Shown piece after piece: positions 34,433 to 42,691 of a DNA stretch of 64,000 nucleotides. The position numbers and the translations under genes were made by a program. Each line of letters starts with the position of its first letter. The first letter of the stretch is position 1. Below the pieces are notes generated by a model. The model worked only from the letters and a program-made list of their open reading frames with translations. It had not been told where the DNA came from and did no database searches. The DNA is from JAAYDS01 sp012729155 (lineage in GTDB: Bacteria; Chloroflexota; Anaerolineae; UBA1429), in the NCBI GenBank assembly GCA_036774405.1, contig DAIPBO010000010.1, positions 31,196 to 95,195 on the forward strand, given 5' to 3'.

Positions 34433-35226
34433 TTCGATAACTCCTCCCAGTGCTCTTGCCTGCCAAAGCGCCAGGGCTGTAGCAGCCGCTCAACCACGTT
34501 CACCAGCCCAAACAGCCCGAGGCTGAGCACGGCGCTGACAAAGATACTCACGAACACCCAGTCTGTGCGGAACGAGTTGGTGGCACGCAGCATAAAGATG
34601 CCCAAGCCGCGGCTGGCGCCCACCCATTCGCCCATGATGGCGCCAACCACACTGTAGGTAATGGCCACCTTGATGCCGGTAAAGATCATGGGGAGCGCTG
34701 AGGGCAGGCGCACCTTGAAGAACAGATCGCTGCGAGTGGCCCCCATGGTGCGCAGCAATGCCAGCAGGTCGCTGCTGGCCGACCGCAGGCCATCGGCGGT
34801 GTTGACCACCACCGGGAAGAAGCAGACCAGCCCCACCACAATGATCTTGGGCAGCAGGCCATAGCCAAACCAGATCACCAGCAAGGGCGCAATAGCAATG
34901 GTCGGCACCGTTTGAGAGGCTACCAGGAGGGGATAGATGGCCCTACGGAGCAACGGTGACAGGTCTATAGCGATGCCCAGGCCCAGGCCCGCCATCAGCG
35001 CGACCGCAAAGCCCAACAGCGTCTCTACCAGCGTGCGCACCACATGTGGCCAGAGCAACTGCAGCGAGTCGATGCCTGCGCTCCACACGGCGCTGGGCGC
35101 TGGCAATAGCCACTCCTGGATGTCGAGGAGCCTGGCCAGCAATTCCCACAGCGCCAGCAAACCAACGATGAGAGCCACTGCGGGCAACGCCTGCCTGAAG
35201 GCGCGATAGAAGCGGGGCCTCATCAC
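34429..35226 (-). CDS. thiX: ABC importer permease, ThiX-like
   Basis: 265-residue integral membrane permease of the SsuC/TauC/ThiX group, with about six hydrophobic segments and the EAA loop LLRTMGATRSDLFFKVRLPSALP (split here around SDLFF). It is coupled by 4-nt overlaps to thiN upstream and to the binding protein downstream, which places it in the TPP-controlled importer. Confidence 0.87.
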   Translation of the reverse strand: MMRPRFYRAFRQALPAVALIVGLLALWELLARLLDIQEWLLPAPSAVWSAGIDSLQLLWPHVVRTLVETLLGFAVALMAGLGLGIAIDLSPLLRRAIYPLLVASQTVPTIAIAPLLVIWFGYGLLPKIIVVGLVCFFPVVVNTADGLRSASSDLLALLRTMGATRSDLFFKVRLPSALPMIFTGIKVAITYSVVGAIMGEWVGASRGLGIFMLRATNSFRTDWVFVSIFVSAVLSLGLFGLVNVVERLLQPWRFGRQEHWEELSK

Positions 35227-35897
35227 TGTTCCCTCTGCGCTGGCGTAGCACCGGAGCCCGCCTGTTGTGTATGCACCAACAGCAACCGCCCGCTACGCAC
35301 ATCGATAGTGGCCCGCCGCTCAAGCATGACGTTGCTGATGCCCCGCGCCCCGCCCATCAGTAGTGGTTCATCATGCAGCGGGTAGGCCAGCCCGATGGTA
35401 GTGATGCCGTGGCAATCTCCCCCCCAGGGGAGCAGAGACACCATGTCTCCTGCGGCACCGATCAGGTCAGAGCGACCCTCAGGCAGCAGGCGCACCCGTG
35501 TGTCGCCATCGCAGATGACCACATGGATCCTCTGTAGCTCGGGCAGGCCCAACAGCATCAGGTTAGCCACCTCATGATCCACCCGCCCCCCCAAAGCGCC
35601 TATCAGGGTGATGCGCGAGGGGTCGCGGTGTGCAGCATAGATCAGCGCCAACTCTGTATCGGTCTCATCTTTGGCGGCGGGGTGGCGCAATATCGTGCAA
35701 CCCGCCGCTTCGAGCGCGGCCAGTGCCTCTGGCAGAATCGAGTCCAGGTCGCCGATCAGCACATCTGTTGGCAACCCCTGTCGCCAGAGCCAGTTGGCGC
35801 CGCCATCGGCGGCCACCACCAGGTTGGCATTGTGGATTAGGCTCGCCGCCTGTTCAGCATTGTTCAGCACGCCGTTGGCTACGACGACGATATGCAT
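35223..35897 (-). CDS. thiN: Thiamine pyrophosphokinase
   Basis: Transfers pyrophosphate from ATP to thiamine to make TPP. 224 residues from ATG 35895-35897 (MHIVVVANGVLNN...). The motifs ADGGANWLW, LIGDLDSI, KDETDTELAL and GALGGRVDHEVANLMLL match the family. Earlier in-frame codons run through the terminator and riboswitch and are rejected. It is the first gene of the operon and directly downstream of the riboswitch. Its presence with an importer indicates salvage of thiamine or its precursors. Confidence 0.93.
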   Translation of the reverse strand: MHIVVVANGVLNNAEQAASLIHNANLVVAADGGANWLWRQGLPTDVLIGDLDSILPEALAALEAAGCTILRHPAAKDETDTELALIYAAHRDPSRITLIGALGGRVDHEVANLMLLGLPELQRIHVVICDGDTRVRLLPEGRSDLIGAAGDMVSLLPWGGDCHGITTIGLAYPLHDEPLLMGGARGISNVMLERRATIDVRSGRLLLVHTQQAGSGATPAQREQ

Positions 35898-35920
35898 TGC
35901 GATCCGACTCCCAGGCGCAC

Positions 35921-35953
35921 AAAAGAAAACAGACCGCCATGCCAGCGGTCTGT
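35921..35953 (-). terminator. Riboswitch-controlled intrinsic terminator
   Basis: ACAGACCGC/GCGGTCTGT 9-bp stem (35953-35945 with 35937-35929) with a 7-nt loop, followed by TTTCTTTT on the minus strand. It is placed between the TPP aptamer and thiN as the expression platform. Confidence 0.85.
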
Positions 35954-35959
35954 GCGCAT

Positions 35960-36052
35960 CACGCTTCCCTACGCTGGCATTACCCAGTTCAGGTGAAGGG
36001 GTCGATGGCTGTTGCCATCCTCTCAGCCCACGAGGAGCTCCCCCAGCATCTA
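35960..36052 (-). ncRNA. TPP riboswitch (thi-box)
   Basis: On the minus strand the conserved thi-box elements occur in order: GGGGGAGCTC, GGGCTGAGAGGATGGC, GACCCCTTCACCTGAACTGG, then GTAATGCCAGCGTAGGGAAG. This is the TPP aptamer consensus. It lies just after the predicted transcription start and ahead of a terminator and thiN, so high TPP should end transcription of the thi operon. Confidence 0.95.
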
Positions 36053-36057
36053 GCTCT

Positions 36058-36086
36058 ATAATACACCGCTGCGCGGGTCGATGCAA
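36058..36086 (-). promoter_or_regulatory. Promoter of the thi operon
   Basis: TTGCAT, 17-bp spacer, TATTAT. The predicted start near 36051 coincides with the 5' edge of the TPP aptamer. Confidence 0.55.
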
Positions 36087-36135
36087 ACGTCGCGCTGCCA
36101 TCTGTTCAGTGTGTTCAACAACCACTGCCCTGCTG

Positions 36136-36165
36136 TTGACAGTCTGTCAGCCACTCTGTTAGTAT
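36136..36165 (+). promoter_or_regulatory. ftsZ promoter with a palindrome over the -35
   Basis: Consensus TTGACA (36136-36141), 18-bp spacer, TAGTAT (36160-36165). The sequence TGACAGTCTGTCA (36137-36149) is a perfect palindrome with a one-base centre that covers the -35 and could be an operator. Confidence 0.55.
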
Positions 36166-36204
36166 GGCACCATAACATGTACAGCAAAAGCGGAGCGTCA
36201 TAGA

Positions 36205-37347
36205 GTGGTGAACGAGATGAACATGTTGTCACTCTGGGGCGAAATGCCGCAAAAAGGGGGCGCGATGGATCGGGCGATGCAGTTGCGACCACAATATGCC
36301 AAGATCAAGGTGATCGGCGTGGGCGGCGGTGGCTGCAACGCCGTCGACCGCATGATCGAGGCGGGCGTGGACGGCGTCGAGTTTGTCGCCGTGAACACCG
36401 ATGGCATGGCGTTGACGCACTCTTCGGCGCAGGTCAAGCTGGTGATCGGCGAAGACGGGCGTGGCGCTGGTGGGCGCCCTGAAGTGGGGCGCAGCGCTGC
36501 CGAGAAGAGCCGCGAGGAGATCCGCGCGCAACTCGAGGGAGCCGATATGGTCTTTGTGGCCTCTGGCCTGGGCGGTGGCACGGGCACAGGCGCAGCGCCG
36601 ATTGTAGCCTCTTTGGCGCGCGAGCTCGGGGCGCTCACGGTGAGCATTGTGACTATGCCTTTTGGCTTTGAAGGGGAGCATCGCATGCGTCTGGCCAAAG
36701 AAGGGCTCGCCGCTCTGAAGAAGGAGAGCGATACGCTCATCCAGATCCAGAACGACCGCCTCAAGAGCCTGGTAGACCCCAAAGCGCCCTTTAAGCAGGC
36801 CTTTATGGTGGCCGACGAGATGCTCCGGCAGGGCATTCAGGGCATCAGTGACCTGATCACCATGGTGGGGCTCATCAACACCGACTTTGCTGATGTGAGC
36901 GCCGTGATGCGCAATGGCGGCACCGCCATGATGACCATCGGCATCGGTGAGGGCGAGGACCGTGCAGCCACGGCTGCGCGTCAGGCCGTAACCAGCCCCT
37001 TGCTCAATCTGACGCTGACCGACGCCAAGGGCGTGTTGTTCAATGTCAAGGGTGGCGACGATCTTGGCCTCTTTGAGGCATCCGAGGCCGCCGAGATCAT
37101 CCGCAAGACCGCCGCGCCAGACGCCAACATCATCTTTGGCGCCATGGTCGATCCGGCCATGAGGGATGCTGTTCAGATCACGCTGATCGCCACTGGCTTT
37201 GGCGTGGAGGGCGGCGAAAGCGAGCCAGCAACTCGATCTCAGGCCACGCCACCTGCCACCACAGACACGGAGCCGCCTGCTGGCTGGCCTGGCGGTGTGG
37301 TGTTCGACGACCCCGATGTGGACATCCCACCATTTCTACGCAAGTGA
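36205..37347 (+). CDS. ftsZ: Cell-division tubulin homologue FtsZ
   Basis: GTPase that forms the division ring at mid-cell. 380 residues. GVGGGGCNAVDRM near the N-terminus, the tubulin signature GGGTGTG, the T7 loop NTDFADV and a C-terminal conserved peptide DVDIPPFLRK (partner docking) are all present. The start is uncertain: tandem GTG codons at 36205/36208 or ATG 36217/36223. I use 36205, with GGAG about 9 nt upstream. It is monocistronic here, with no ftsA, ftsQ or mur genes alongside. Confidence 0.96.
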   Translation: MVNEMNMLSLWGEMPQKGGAMDRAMQLRPQYAKIKVIGVGGGGCNAVDRMIEAGVDGVEFVAVNTDGMALTHSSAQVKLVIGEDGRGAGGRPEVGRSAAEKSREEIRAQLEGADMVFVASGLGGGTGTGAAPIVASLARELGALTVSIVTMPFGFEGEHRMRLAKEGLAALKKESDTLIQIQNDRLKSLVDPKAPFKQAFMVADEMLRQGIQGISDLITMVGLINTDFADVSAVMRNGGTAMMTIGIGEGEDRAATAARQAVTSPLLNLTLTDAKGVLFNVKGGDDLGLFEASEAAEIIRKTAAPDANIIFGAMVDPAMRDAVQITLIATGFGVEGGESEPATRSQATPPATTDTEPPAGWPGGVVFDDPDVDIPPFLRK

Positions 37348-37358
37348 TGTTGTTTGGG

Positions 37359-37396
37359 GCAGGCTGGGCGCCACGAAGGTTATGCGCCCAGCCTGC
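37359..37396. terminator. Bidirectional hairpin between ftsZ and aroQ
   Basis: Perfect 13-bp inverted repeat GCAGGCTGGGCGC (37359-37371) / GCGCCCAGCCTGC (37384-37396) with a 12-nt loop. It lies between convergent genes. T-tracts are poor, so termination efficiency is uncertain. Confidence 0.6.
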
Positions 37397-37402
37397 TCTG
37401 CA

Positions 37403-37843
37403 CTAGTCCTCGGCAGCGGCTTTGGCCGCGAACCACTCGATGGCCAGTAGATAGCCCTGCCAGCCCAGCCCCACAATCTGCCCCTGACAGACCGGCGCCG
37501 TCACCGAAGTGTGTCTGAAGGCCTCGCGAGCGTGGATGTTGGACAGGTGTACTTCGATGGTAGGTAGGGCGATGCTGGCCAGCGCATCGCGCAGGGCATA
37601 CGAGTAATGTGTGAGCGCCCCCGGGTTGATGATGACGCCGTCGGCCCATGCGCGGGCCTCATGCAGTGCGTCGATCAGCGCTCCTTCGTGGTTCGATTGC
37701 CAACAGTGTATCTCGATGCCTAACTGCTCGGCGTGTGCCGTGGCGCGCGCGACAACTCCCTCGAGCGTGTCATGGCCATACACGTCTGGCTCGCGCATGC
37801 CCAGCAAGTTCAGGTTGGGGCCGTTGAGCATGAGTAACTTCAT
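37403..37843 (-). CDS. aroQ: 3-dehydroquinate dehydratase, type II
   Basis: Third step of the shikimate pathway. 146 residues, normal for the small type II enzyme. LMLNGPNLNLLGMREPDVYG (with catalytic Tyr), the IINPGALTHYSYALRDAL segment and VHLSNIHAREAFRHTSV (catalytic His) are present. Its ATG overlaps aroKB by 4 nt. Last gene of the aromatic operon. Confidence 0.95.
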   Translation of the reverse strand: MKLLMLNGPNLNLLGMREPDVYGHDTLEGVVARATAHAEQLGIEIHCWQSNHEGALIDALHEARAWADGVIINPGALTHYSYALRDALASIALPTIEVHLSNIHAREAFRHTSVTAPVCQGQIVGLGWQGYLLAIEWFAAKAAAED

Positions 37844-39402
37844 TGGCAGGCCTCCAGGGTCTCAGTCAAGAGCGCTGTAGAGACGTCGTCTTGCACGATG
37901 ACGCGCCCCACATCCTCGATCAGCACCAGGCGGAGCCGGTCGGCGATGCGTTTCTTGTCGTGTTGCATGGCATCGATGACAGCGTCGGGGGCGCATCCGT
38001 GGCGAGTGGGCAGCCCATTCGCAGCCAGCGCCGCAATGAGGCGATCTCGCGTGGCGGCAGAGCAGAGTCTCATACGCGCCGAAAGATCGGCCGCCGCCGC
38101 CATCCCCTGGCTCACCGCCAACCCGTGCGGCAGGGCGTAGTCGGCCAACACCTCAAAGGCGTGCGCAAAGGTGTGGCCCAGATTGAGCACGGCGCGCCTG
38201 CCCTGTTCGAAGGGGTCTTGTTCGACGATGTCGATCTTGACCTGCAGCGCCCGCTTGAGCAGCCAGCGCAGGTCGGGCCACTCACCGCCAGCTGCCAGAC
38301 GGTCGAACAGCGCAGCGTCGCCGATGAGGCCATGTTTGATGATCTCGGCAAGCCCTGCGAGCAGCGCCTCGCGAGGCAGTGTCTGTAGGAATGCGGGGTC
38401 GAGCAGCACCAACTCGGCCTGCTTAAAGGCCCCTACCAGATTCTTGCCTTGTGGCAAGTCGACCGCCACTTTGCCGCCGACGCTGGCATCGATCATTGCG
38501 AGAAGCGTGGTGGGCACCTGTGCCAGCCGCACGCCACGCAGATAGGTGGCCGCCGCAAAGCCCGCCATGTCGGTGGTAACGCCGCCACCCAGGGCCACCA
38601 CCAGCCCTTGGCGGTCTAGCCTGGCACTCAGCAGGCCATCGTACAGCTCTCGCACCGTATCCAGGCGTTTGTGCTCCTCGCCCGAGGGTATCGTGATCAG
38701 CGACCATGGCATCTTGTCGAGCCCTGCAGCGATGCGTTCGCCATGCAAACGCCAGACAGCCTCATCGGCGATGACGGCGATGCCGCTGGGTCCGATCTCG
38801 CTCTGAATAAGCGCGCCCAGGTGAGCTGCACCGTCCGGATAGATGTGCACGCGATAGCTGCCAGCCGGCGTGCGCACCACGAGCGCCTCGGGCGACGCCT
38901 GGTAGAGCGCGATCACAGTCTCGATCACTTGCTCGAGGGTGAGGCGGGTGGTGTCGACGTGATAGTCAATGCGCCCGTAGGCCTCCTGGCGGGCCTCCAG
39001 CAGTGCCTGAACACCACGCTCGGGAGCATCGCCACGCAGCAACGGGCGACCAGGGTCGCCGCCGATGCGCTGCACGATCTCCTCAGGAGCGCAATCCAGA
39101 CAGACAAGCATGCCCGAAGACGCCAATGCCTGGCGGTTGTGCTCATCTACCAGGGCGCCGCCGCCTGTGGCAATGACCAGACTGCTCTGCTGCGCCAGCT
39201 CCAGGCACAAAGCGCGCTCAAGGGCACGAAAGGCAGCTTCACCCAGCTGCTCAAAGATATCGGGAATCCTCTTGCCCATGCGCTGTACGATCACCTGATC
39301 CATGTCTACGAACTCTAGGCCCAGCCGAGCGGCGATGGCCTTGCCAACCGTGCTCTTGCCCGTGCCCATAAAGCCGGTCAGTACGAGGTTACGATCGTTC
39401 AT
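37840..39402 (-). CDS. aroKB: Bifunctional shikimate kinase / 3-dehydroquinate synthase
   Basis: 520-residue fusion of two non-consecutive shikimate-pathway enzymes. Residues about 1-165 are shikimate kinase (P-loop GFMGTGKSTVGK, substrate motif VDMDQ, GGGALV). Residues about 170-520 are NAD-dependent 3-dehydroquinate synthase (SGEEHKRLDTVREL, GGGVTTDMAGFAAATYLRG, VGGKVAVDLPQGKNLVGAF, LNLGHTFAHAFE). Both active sites look complete. AroKB fusions are known in some bacterial groups. It overlaps aroC by 14 nt. Confidence 0.95.
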   Translation of the reverse strand: MNDRNLVLTGFMGTGKSTVGKAIAARLGLEFVDMDQVIVQRMGKRIPDIFEQLGEAAFRALERALCLELAQQSSLVIATGGGALVDEHNRQALASSGMLVCLDCAPEEIVQRIGGDPGRPLLRGDAPERGVQALLEARQEAYGRIDYHVDTTRLTLEQVIETVIALYQASPEALVVRTPAGSYRVHIYPDGAAHLGALIQSEIGPSGIAVIADEAVWRLHGERIAAGLDKMPWSLITIPSGEEHKRLDTVRELYDGLLSARLDRQGLVVALGGGVTTDMAGFAAATYLRGVRLAQVPTTLLAMIDASVGGKVAVDLPQGKNLVGAFKQAELVLLDPAFLQTLPREALLAGLAEIIKHGLIGDAALFDRLAAGGEWPDLRWLLKRALQVKIDIVEQDPFEQGRRAVLNLGHTFAHAFEVLADYALPHGLAVSQGMAAAADLSARMRLCSAATRDRLIAALAANGLPTRHGCAPDAVIDAMQHDKKRIADRLRLVLIEDVGRVIVQDDVSTALLTETLEACQ

Positions 39403-40510
39403 CGCCGGCCCCCAGACGTCGTTGCAGTGCAGTCAGGCTATCGCCGCCATAGCGTTCAAGGAACGCCTCGGCCAACGTTAGTGCCACCATCGCCTCGCCC
39501 ACCACGGCGGCGGCCGGCACGGCACAGCCGTCAGAGCGCTGGTATTCCGTCTCGACGGACTGCCCGCTGCCCAGATCGATCGTTGGTTGGGGGGCCACCG
39601 TTGTGGGTATTGGCTTCATCGCCGCAGTGATCAGGAGTGGCTCACCGTTGGTCATGCCCCCTTCGAGGCCACCAGCGCGGTTGGTGCGGCGCTGCGGGCC
39701 TCCATCGCCAGGATAGAGCGCGTCGTGCACGGCTGTGCCGCGCAGTCGAGCGTTGGCAAAGGCTGGGCCGATCTCGACGCCTTTGACGGCCTGAATACTC
39801 ATCACCGCGGCGGCCAAGCGGGCATCGAGGCGGCGATCCCACTGGGCATGGCTGCCCAGACCCACCGGCAGGCCCCATGCCACGACGTCGAACAGCCCAC
39901 CCAACGAGTCGCCGGCGACCTGTGCAGCGTCAATAGCGGCGCGCATGCGCTCTGCAGAGGCTTTGTCGGGGCAAGATACGCTAGATGTCAAGGCGAGAGA
40001 TACCCGTTCGGGCAGCGGCAACGGCTCTACATCGGCGCGCACCGGGCCGATGGCGCGTACATAGCTACCCACTCGCACGCCCAGGTTGGCGAGCAGTTTG
40101 ACGGCCACGGCGCCTGCCGCCACCCGCGCTGCCGTTTCACGGGCGCTGGCGCGCTCGGCTACCAGTCTCAAGTCGTCTAGATCGTACTTTATCGCGCCGG
40201 CCAGGTCAGCATGGCCGGGCCGTGGGCGGCGCCAGGGCGGTACCTCGCGGTCGCGCCAGTTGGCATAGTCACGGTTGGGAACCAGCAGTGCCAGTGGGGC
40301 GCCGATGGTGTTGCCGTCGATCACACCTGCGAGGATCTCGACATGGTCTTGCTCGATCTGTTGCCGTTTGCCGCGGCCATAGCCTTGCTGACGACGAGCC
40401 AGCATGGGGTCCAGATCGTCGGCGGCCAGAGGCAATCCTGCGGGAATGCCATCGAGCAAGGCCACCAGACCTGGACCGTGAGACTCACCCGCGGTCATGA
40501 AGCGTAGCAT
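39389..40510 (-). CDS. aroC: Chorismate synthase
   Basis: Last step to chorismate, FMN-dependent. MLRFMTAGESHGPG, GRGKRQQIEQDHVEILAGV, RPGHADLAGAIKYD and SARETAARVAAGAV are family signatures. I use ATG 40508-40510 (MLRF...), giving 373 residues, because AGGAG then lies 6 nt upstream; the ATG two codons earlier would abut the ribosome site. It overlaps aroE by 26 nt. Confidence 0.95.
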   Translation of the reverse strand: MLRFMTAGESHGPGLVALLDGIPAGLPLAADDLDPMLARRQQGYGRGKRQQIEQDHVEILAGVIDGNTIGAPLALLVPNRDYANWRDREVPPWRRPRPGHADLAGAIKYDLDDLRLVAERASARETAARVAAGAVAVKLLANLGVRVGSYVRAIGPVRADVEPLPLPERVSLALTSSVSCPDKASAERMRAAIDAAQVAGDSLGGLFDVVAWGLPVGLGSHAQWDRRLDARLAAAVMSIQAVKGVEIGPAFANARLRGTAVHDALYPGDGGPQRRTNRAGGLEGGMTNGEPLLITAAMKPIPTTVAPQPTIDLGSGQSVETEYQRSDGCAVPAAAVVGEAMVALTLAEAFLERYGGDSLTALQRRLGAGDERS

Positions 40511-41393
40511 GTTCATCTCCTCTCAGCGCGTGCTCGCAGGCGCCCAACATGATCTCGATAGGGGGCTCAATGCCCGTCCACAGGGCGAACGATGCCGCCC
40601 CCTGATGCACCAGCATGCGCAGCCCGTTGGCCGCACGGGCACCGGCCGCTCGCGCGGTGGCCATCAGGCGCGTTTCACATGGGTTATAGATGAGGTCATA
40701 TGCCAGGGCATGGGGCGGAAAGGGCGCGTCATCGGGCCAGGGCGAGGCGTTAACCTGTGGCCACATGCCCACGTTGGTGGCATTGACCACCAGATCGGGC
40801 GATGGGCCGGCAGACACCGCTGCAGCATCCAGCGGTCCCGCGCTGAGCCGGGAGGCTCGCACCTGCAGAGCAAGTTCGGCCACCAGAGAACGGGCTCGCT
40901 CGGGCGTGCGGTTGAGGACCGCGATGGAGGCGCCACTCTCTGCCAGGGCGTAACACACAGCCCGGGCGGCGCCGCCGGCGCCAAGCACCAGCGCATGGGC
41001 GCCCCGCGGGTCCATGCCCTCGTCGTGCAATGCCCTTACAAAGCCCTGGGCGTCCGTGTTATCTCCGAGGGTGCGGCCTGACTCGAACAGGATGGTGTTG
41101 ACCGCCCGTATCGCCCGCGCGGCTGGTGTGAGCTCATCGACCAGAGACAAGAGGGCCTGCTTGTGGGGGACGGTGGCGTTGAGGCCGCGCAGCCCCAGGG
41201 CGCGTGCCCCCGCCAGCGCCGTAGCGATGGCATCTGGACGTACGGCAAATGGTAGATAGCACCATGGCAGCCCCAGCGCTCGGAAAGCGGCATTGTGCAT
41301 AGGCGGTGAGATGCTGTGCTCCACTGGCCAGCCAAATAGGCCCACGAGCTGAGTATGGCCATTGATGAGCACGGCCGAGTCGCTGGTGGGCAT
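40485..41393 (-). CDS. aroE: Shikimate dehydrogenase
   Basis: NADPH-dependent reduction of 3-dehydroshikimate. 302 residues from ATG 41391-41393, which shares one base with the aroA stop (TGATG). LFGWPVEHSISPPMHNAAF (shikimate binding), NATVPHK with the catalytic Lys, DNTDAQGF and the dinucleotide loop LGAGGAARAV are intact, as is NRTPERA, which favours NADPH. A longer frame 22 codons upstream lies in aroA and is rejected. Confidence 0.95.
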   Translation of the reverse strand: MPTSDSAVLINGHTQLVGLFGWPVEHSISPPMHNAAFRALGLPWCYLPFAVRPDAIATALAGARALGLRGLNATVPHKQALLSLVDELTPAARAIRAVNTILFESGRTLGDNTDAQGFVRALHDEGMDPRGAHALVLGAGGAARAVCYALAESGASIAVLNRTPERARSLVAELALQVRASRLSAGPLDAAAVSAGPSPDLVVNATNVGMWPQVNASPWPDDAPFPPHALAYDLIYNPCETRLMATARAAGARAANGLRMLVHQGAASFALWTGIEPPIEIMLGACEHALRGDEHATLHDRG

Positions 41394-42691
41394 CAGGTTG
41401 TCCTTTCCGCGAGAGACAGCAACAGCGGCGCAAAGCCAGGAAATGAATCTTCTATGCACTCTGCGCCGACGATGGTCGTCTCTCCACGGGCGATGAGCGC
41501 TCCAACCGCCAGTGTCATTGCCACGCGATGGTCACCAAAGCTGTCGATGGTTCTACCGCTCAAAGGCGTTGGCCCCTCGATGACAAAGCCATCGGGGGTG
41601 GGCTCGATGTGTGCGCCCAGGCCACGCAGCGCAGCCACAGTGGTGTGGATGCGGTCTGTCTCTTTGACATGCAACTCCGCGGCGTCGGTGACGGTGGTGG
41701 TGCCATGCGCCTGTGAGGCCAGCAGCGCCAGCAGGGGGAACTCGTCGATCATGCGGGGTACCATCTCACCGCCGATGGTGGCGCCGTGGAGCGAACGAGG
41801 CGTGACCAGCAGGTCGCCCATGGGTTCTCCGCCGGCATCGTACTCTGCGACCATCTGAACGCGTCCACCCATCAGGGCGATGGCGTCGAGCAGGCCGGTG
41901 CGGGTTGGGTTGAGGTTGATGTCGCGCAGCAGCAGCTGTGAGCCGGGCACCAACAGGGCTGCGCCGATCAGAAAGGCCGCCGACGAGAGATCGCCCGGTA
42001 CAACGACGTCGAGATTGTGCAGGGCGGCCACCGGCCCTCGAACGTAATGGCTGAGGCCTTCAGTGACGACAGGCACGCCACGAGCGCGCAGCATGCGCTC
42101 GGTGTGGTCACGCGAGGGGCCAGGCTCGTGTACCGACGTTTCGCCTTCGGCATATAGCCCGGCCAGCAAGATGGCAGATTTGACCTGGGCACTGGCCACC
42201 GTCAGCCGATGTGACACGCCCTTGAGCCCCGTGCCCTGGATGGCCAGGGGGGCATAGCGGTTATGCTCGCGCCCCCAGATTTGTGCGCCCATGGTCGCCA
42301 GTGGCTGTACAATGCGGCTCATGGGTCGCCGTAGCAGTTGCTCGTCACCCGAGAGGACTGCGAACAACTGCTGGCCCGCCAGCACGCCGGCTAGCAGCCG
42401 CATGGCCGTGCCTGAGCGCACACAATCCAGCACCCCGGCTGGCTCGGCCAGGTTGCGCAGGCCCACACCCTGGATGTGCAGCTCGCCCGGCGTATGATCA
42501 GCGATGCTGACGCCCAAAGAACGCAGGCAGCCGATGGTTGCCCGGCAGTCGCCGCCATTGAGATAATGGCTCACACGTGCGGGCCCTGTGCCCAAGGCAG
42601 ATAGCAGCAACGCGCGGTGTGTGATCGACTTGTCACCAGGCACTCTGGCCTCTCCGCGCAGTGCTCTACCCGGCGCGATGGTCCAGTTCAT
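41393..42691 (-). CDS. aroA: EPSP synthase (3-phosphoshikimate 1-carboxyvinyltransferase)
   Basis: Sixth shikimate-pathway enzyme, 432 residues. VPGDKSITHRALLLSALG, the NGGDCRATIG segment, SGTAMRLLAGVLAG (in place of the LGNAGTAMR of class I enzymes), RPMSRIVQPL, and the C-terminal KETDRI and DHRVAMTLAV motifs are present. It overlaps tyrA by 4 nt. Confidence 0.96.
   Translation of the reverse strand: MNWTIAPGRALRGEARVPGDKSITHRALLLSALGTGPARVSHYLNGGDCRATIGCLRSLGVSIADHTPGELHIQGVGLRNLAEPAGVLDCVRSGTAMRLLAGVLAGQQLFAVLSGDEQLLRRPMSRIVQPLATMGAQIWGREHNRYAPLAIQGTGLKGVSHRLTVASAQVKSAILLAGLYAEGETSVHEPGPSRDHTERMLRARGVPVVTEGLSHYVRGPVAALHNLDVVVPGDLSSAAFLIGAALLVPGSQLLLRDINLNPTRTGLLDAIALMGGRVQMVAEYDAGGEPMGDLLVTPRSLHGATIGGEMVPRMIDEFPLLALLASQAHGTTTVTDAAELHVKETDRIHTTVAALRGLGAHIEPTPDGFVIEGPTPLSGRTIDSFGDHRVAMTLAVGALIARGETTIVGAECIEDSFPGFAPLLLSLAERTT

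Noticed and set aside
40485..40510. Possible frameshift between aroE and aroC
   Set aside because: Both proteins are complete with conserved ends; the overlap is an ordinary coupling overlap in a dense operon.
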